From contig CALKXX010000002.1 of assembly GCA_938003725.1 (NCBI GenBank), positions 1-5,451 on the forward strand: 5,451 bases of DNA. The letters are read 5' to 3'. Each line of letters opens with the position of its first letter. Within the stretch, counting starts at the first letter, position 1. The DNA is from an uncultured Sphingomonadaceae bacterium. Lineage in GTDB: Bacteria > Pseudomonadota > Alphaproteobacteria > Sphingomonadales > Sphingomonadaceae. Both the position numbers and the translations under genes were made by a program. Under the pieces are notes generated by a model. It saw only the letters and a program-made list of their open reading frames with translations, was not told where the DNA came from and searched no databases. Shown here piece by piece: positions 4,969-5,451 of this stretch.

Positions 4969-5451
4969 ATGAACAAAACCACACCAAACAGCTTCCGCAA
5001 CGAGCCAGACGAGCGTGGCCATTTTGGTGAGTTTGGCGGGCGTTATGTTGCCGAAACGCTGATGCCGCTGATCCTTGATCTGGAAAAGCACTACCGCGCA
5101 GCACAGAACGATCCAGCTTTTGCCGAAGAATTTGACGATCTGCTGGCCAATTATGTTGGTCGCCCATCCCCACTCTATTATGCCGAAAGCTTGACAGAAG
5201 ACGTCCGCAAGGATGCGCAGGAAGGTAAAGGCGCGCAAATCTGGTTCAAGCGTGACGAGCTCAACCATACCGGTGCGCATAAGATCAACAATTGCATCGG
5301 CCAGATATTGCTCGCCAAACGCATGGGCAAGACGCGGATTATCGCGGAGACCGGTGCGGGGCAACATGGCGTTGCAACGGCAACCATTGCAGCACGTTTA
5401 GGTCTTGAATGTGTTGTTTTCATGGGTGCAGAAGATGTGAAACGTCAAGCA
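4969..5451 (+). CDS. trpB: Tryptophan synthase beta chain (partial, 3' end outside window)
   Basis: TrpB condenses indole, channelled from TrpA, with serine to give tryptophan, using pyridoxal phosphate in an alpha2-beta2 complex. The first 161 of about 400 residues are present. Diagnostic features are the N-terminal GHFGEFGGRYVAETLMP (17-33), the PLP-lysine motif LNHTGAHKIN (98-107) with Lys105, and ETGAGQHG (127-134) with the catalytic Glu127. The frame is intact to the edge. Two in-frame starts are possible: ATG at 4969 (MNKTTPNSF, chosen because family members commonly begin close to PNSF) and ATG at 4957 (MIAPMNKTT). Neither has a proper Shine-Dalgarno site. The only candidate is GGAT at 4953-4956, overlapping the end of repeat unit B. 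The gene follows trpF after an 88-bp gap, and trpA probably follows outside the window. Confidence 0.97.
   Translation, partial: MNKTTPNSFRNEPDERGHFGEFGGRYVAETLMPLILDLEKHYRAAQNDPAFAEEFDDLLANYVGRPSPLYYAESLTEDVRKDAQEGKGAQIWFKRDELNHTGAHKINNCIGQILLAKRMGKTRIIAETGAGQHGVATATIAARLGLECVVFMGAEDVKRQA

Noticed and set aside
4942..5367. 141-aa minus-strand open frame opposite trpB
   Set aside because: It is fully explained as the reverse of a conserved TrpB frame and shows no family features.

Overview
The window looks like a chromosomal housekeeping segment from an alphaproteobacterium. The best guess is a moderate-GC sphingomonad. The reasons are the run LapA-domain protein, pyrF, trpF, trpB, and a pair of CTTCGACAAGCTCAG-type intergenic repeats of a kind I recall as common in Sphingomonadales. 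Both points rest on memory, so the taxonomic call is an inference. Hand counts give about 58-62% GC in sampled pyrF and trpF stretches, and about 44% in one gene between them.

Layout. At the left edge, on the minus strand, the first nine codons of an unidentified gene are visible (28 to 1). It lies just downstream of a 6-phosphofructokinase gene, also on the minus strand (1187 to 87). A 131-bp divergent intergenic region separates that gene from purB (adenylosuccinate lyase, 1319-2620, plus strand). After an 87-bp gap with a candidate promoter and a perfect inverted repeat, a tightly packed plus-strand cluster begins. It holds a small LapA-domain membrane protein (2708-3085), pyrF (3082-3756), a short predicted lipoprotein of unknown function (3753-4226), trpF (4236-4880) and the first 161 codons of trpB (from 4969, cut by the window edge).

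How the genes work together. PurB acts in purine synthesis, PyrF makes UMP, and TrpF and TrpB act in tryptophan synthesis. The kinase is a glycolytic family member whose active-site residues combine an ATP-type glycine with a lysine usual in pyrophosphate-type enzymes. In the right-hand cluster, lapA/pyrF and pyrF/lipoprotein overlap by 4 nt (ATGA and GTGA), and the lipoprotein and trpF are 9 nt apart, so translational coupling in one transcript is likely. A pair of inverted hairpin repeats fills the trpF-trpB gap and runs to within 2-4 nt of a possible trpB start, where a Shine-Dalgarno sequence would be expected.

No transposase, phage gene, RNA gene, CRISPR array or defence system was seen. 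The least ordinary items are the AT-richer orphan lipoprotein inside the pyrF-trpF run and the repeat pair at the trpB start.
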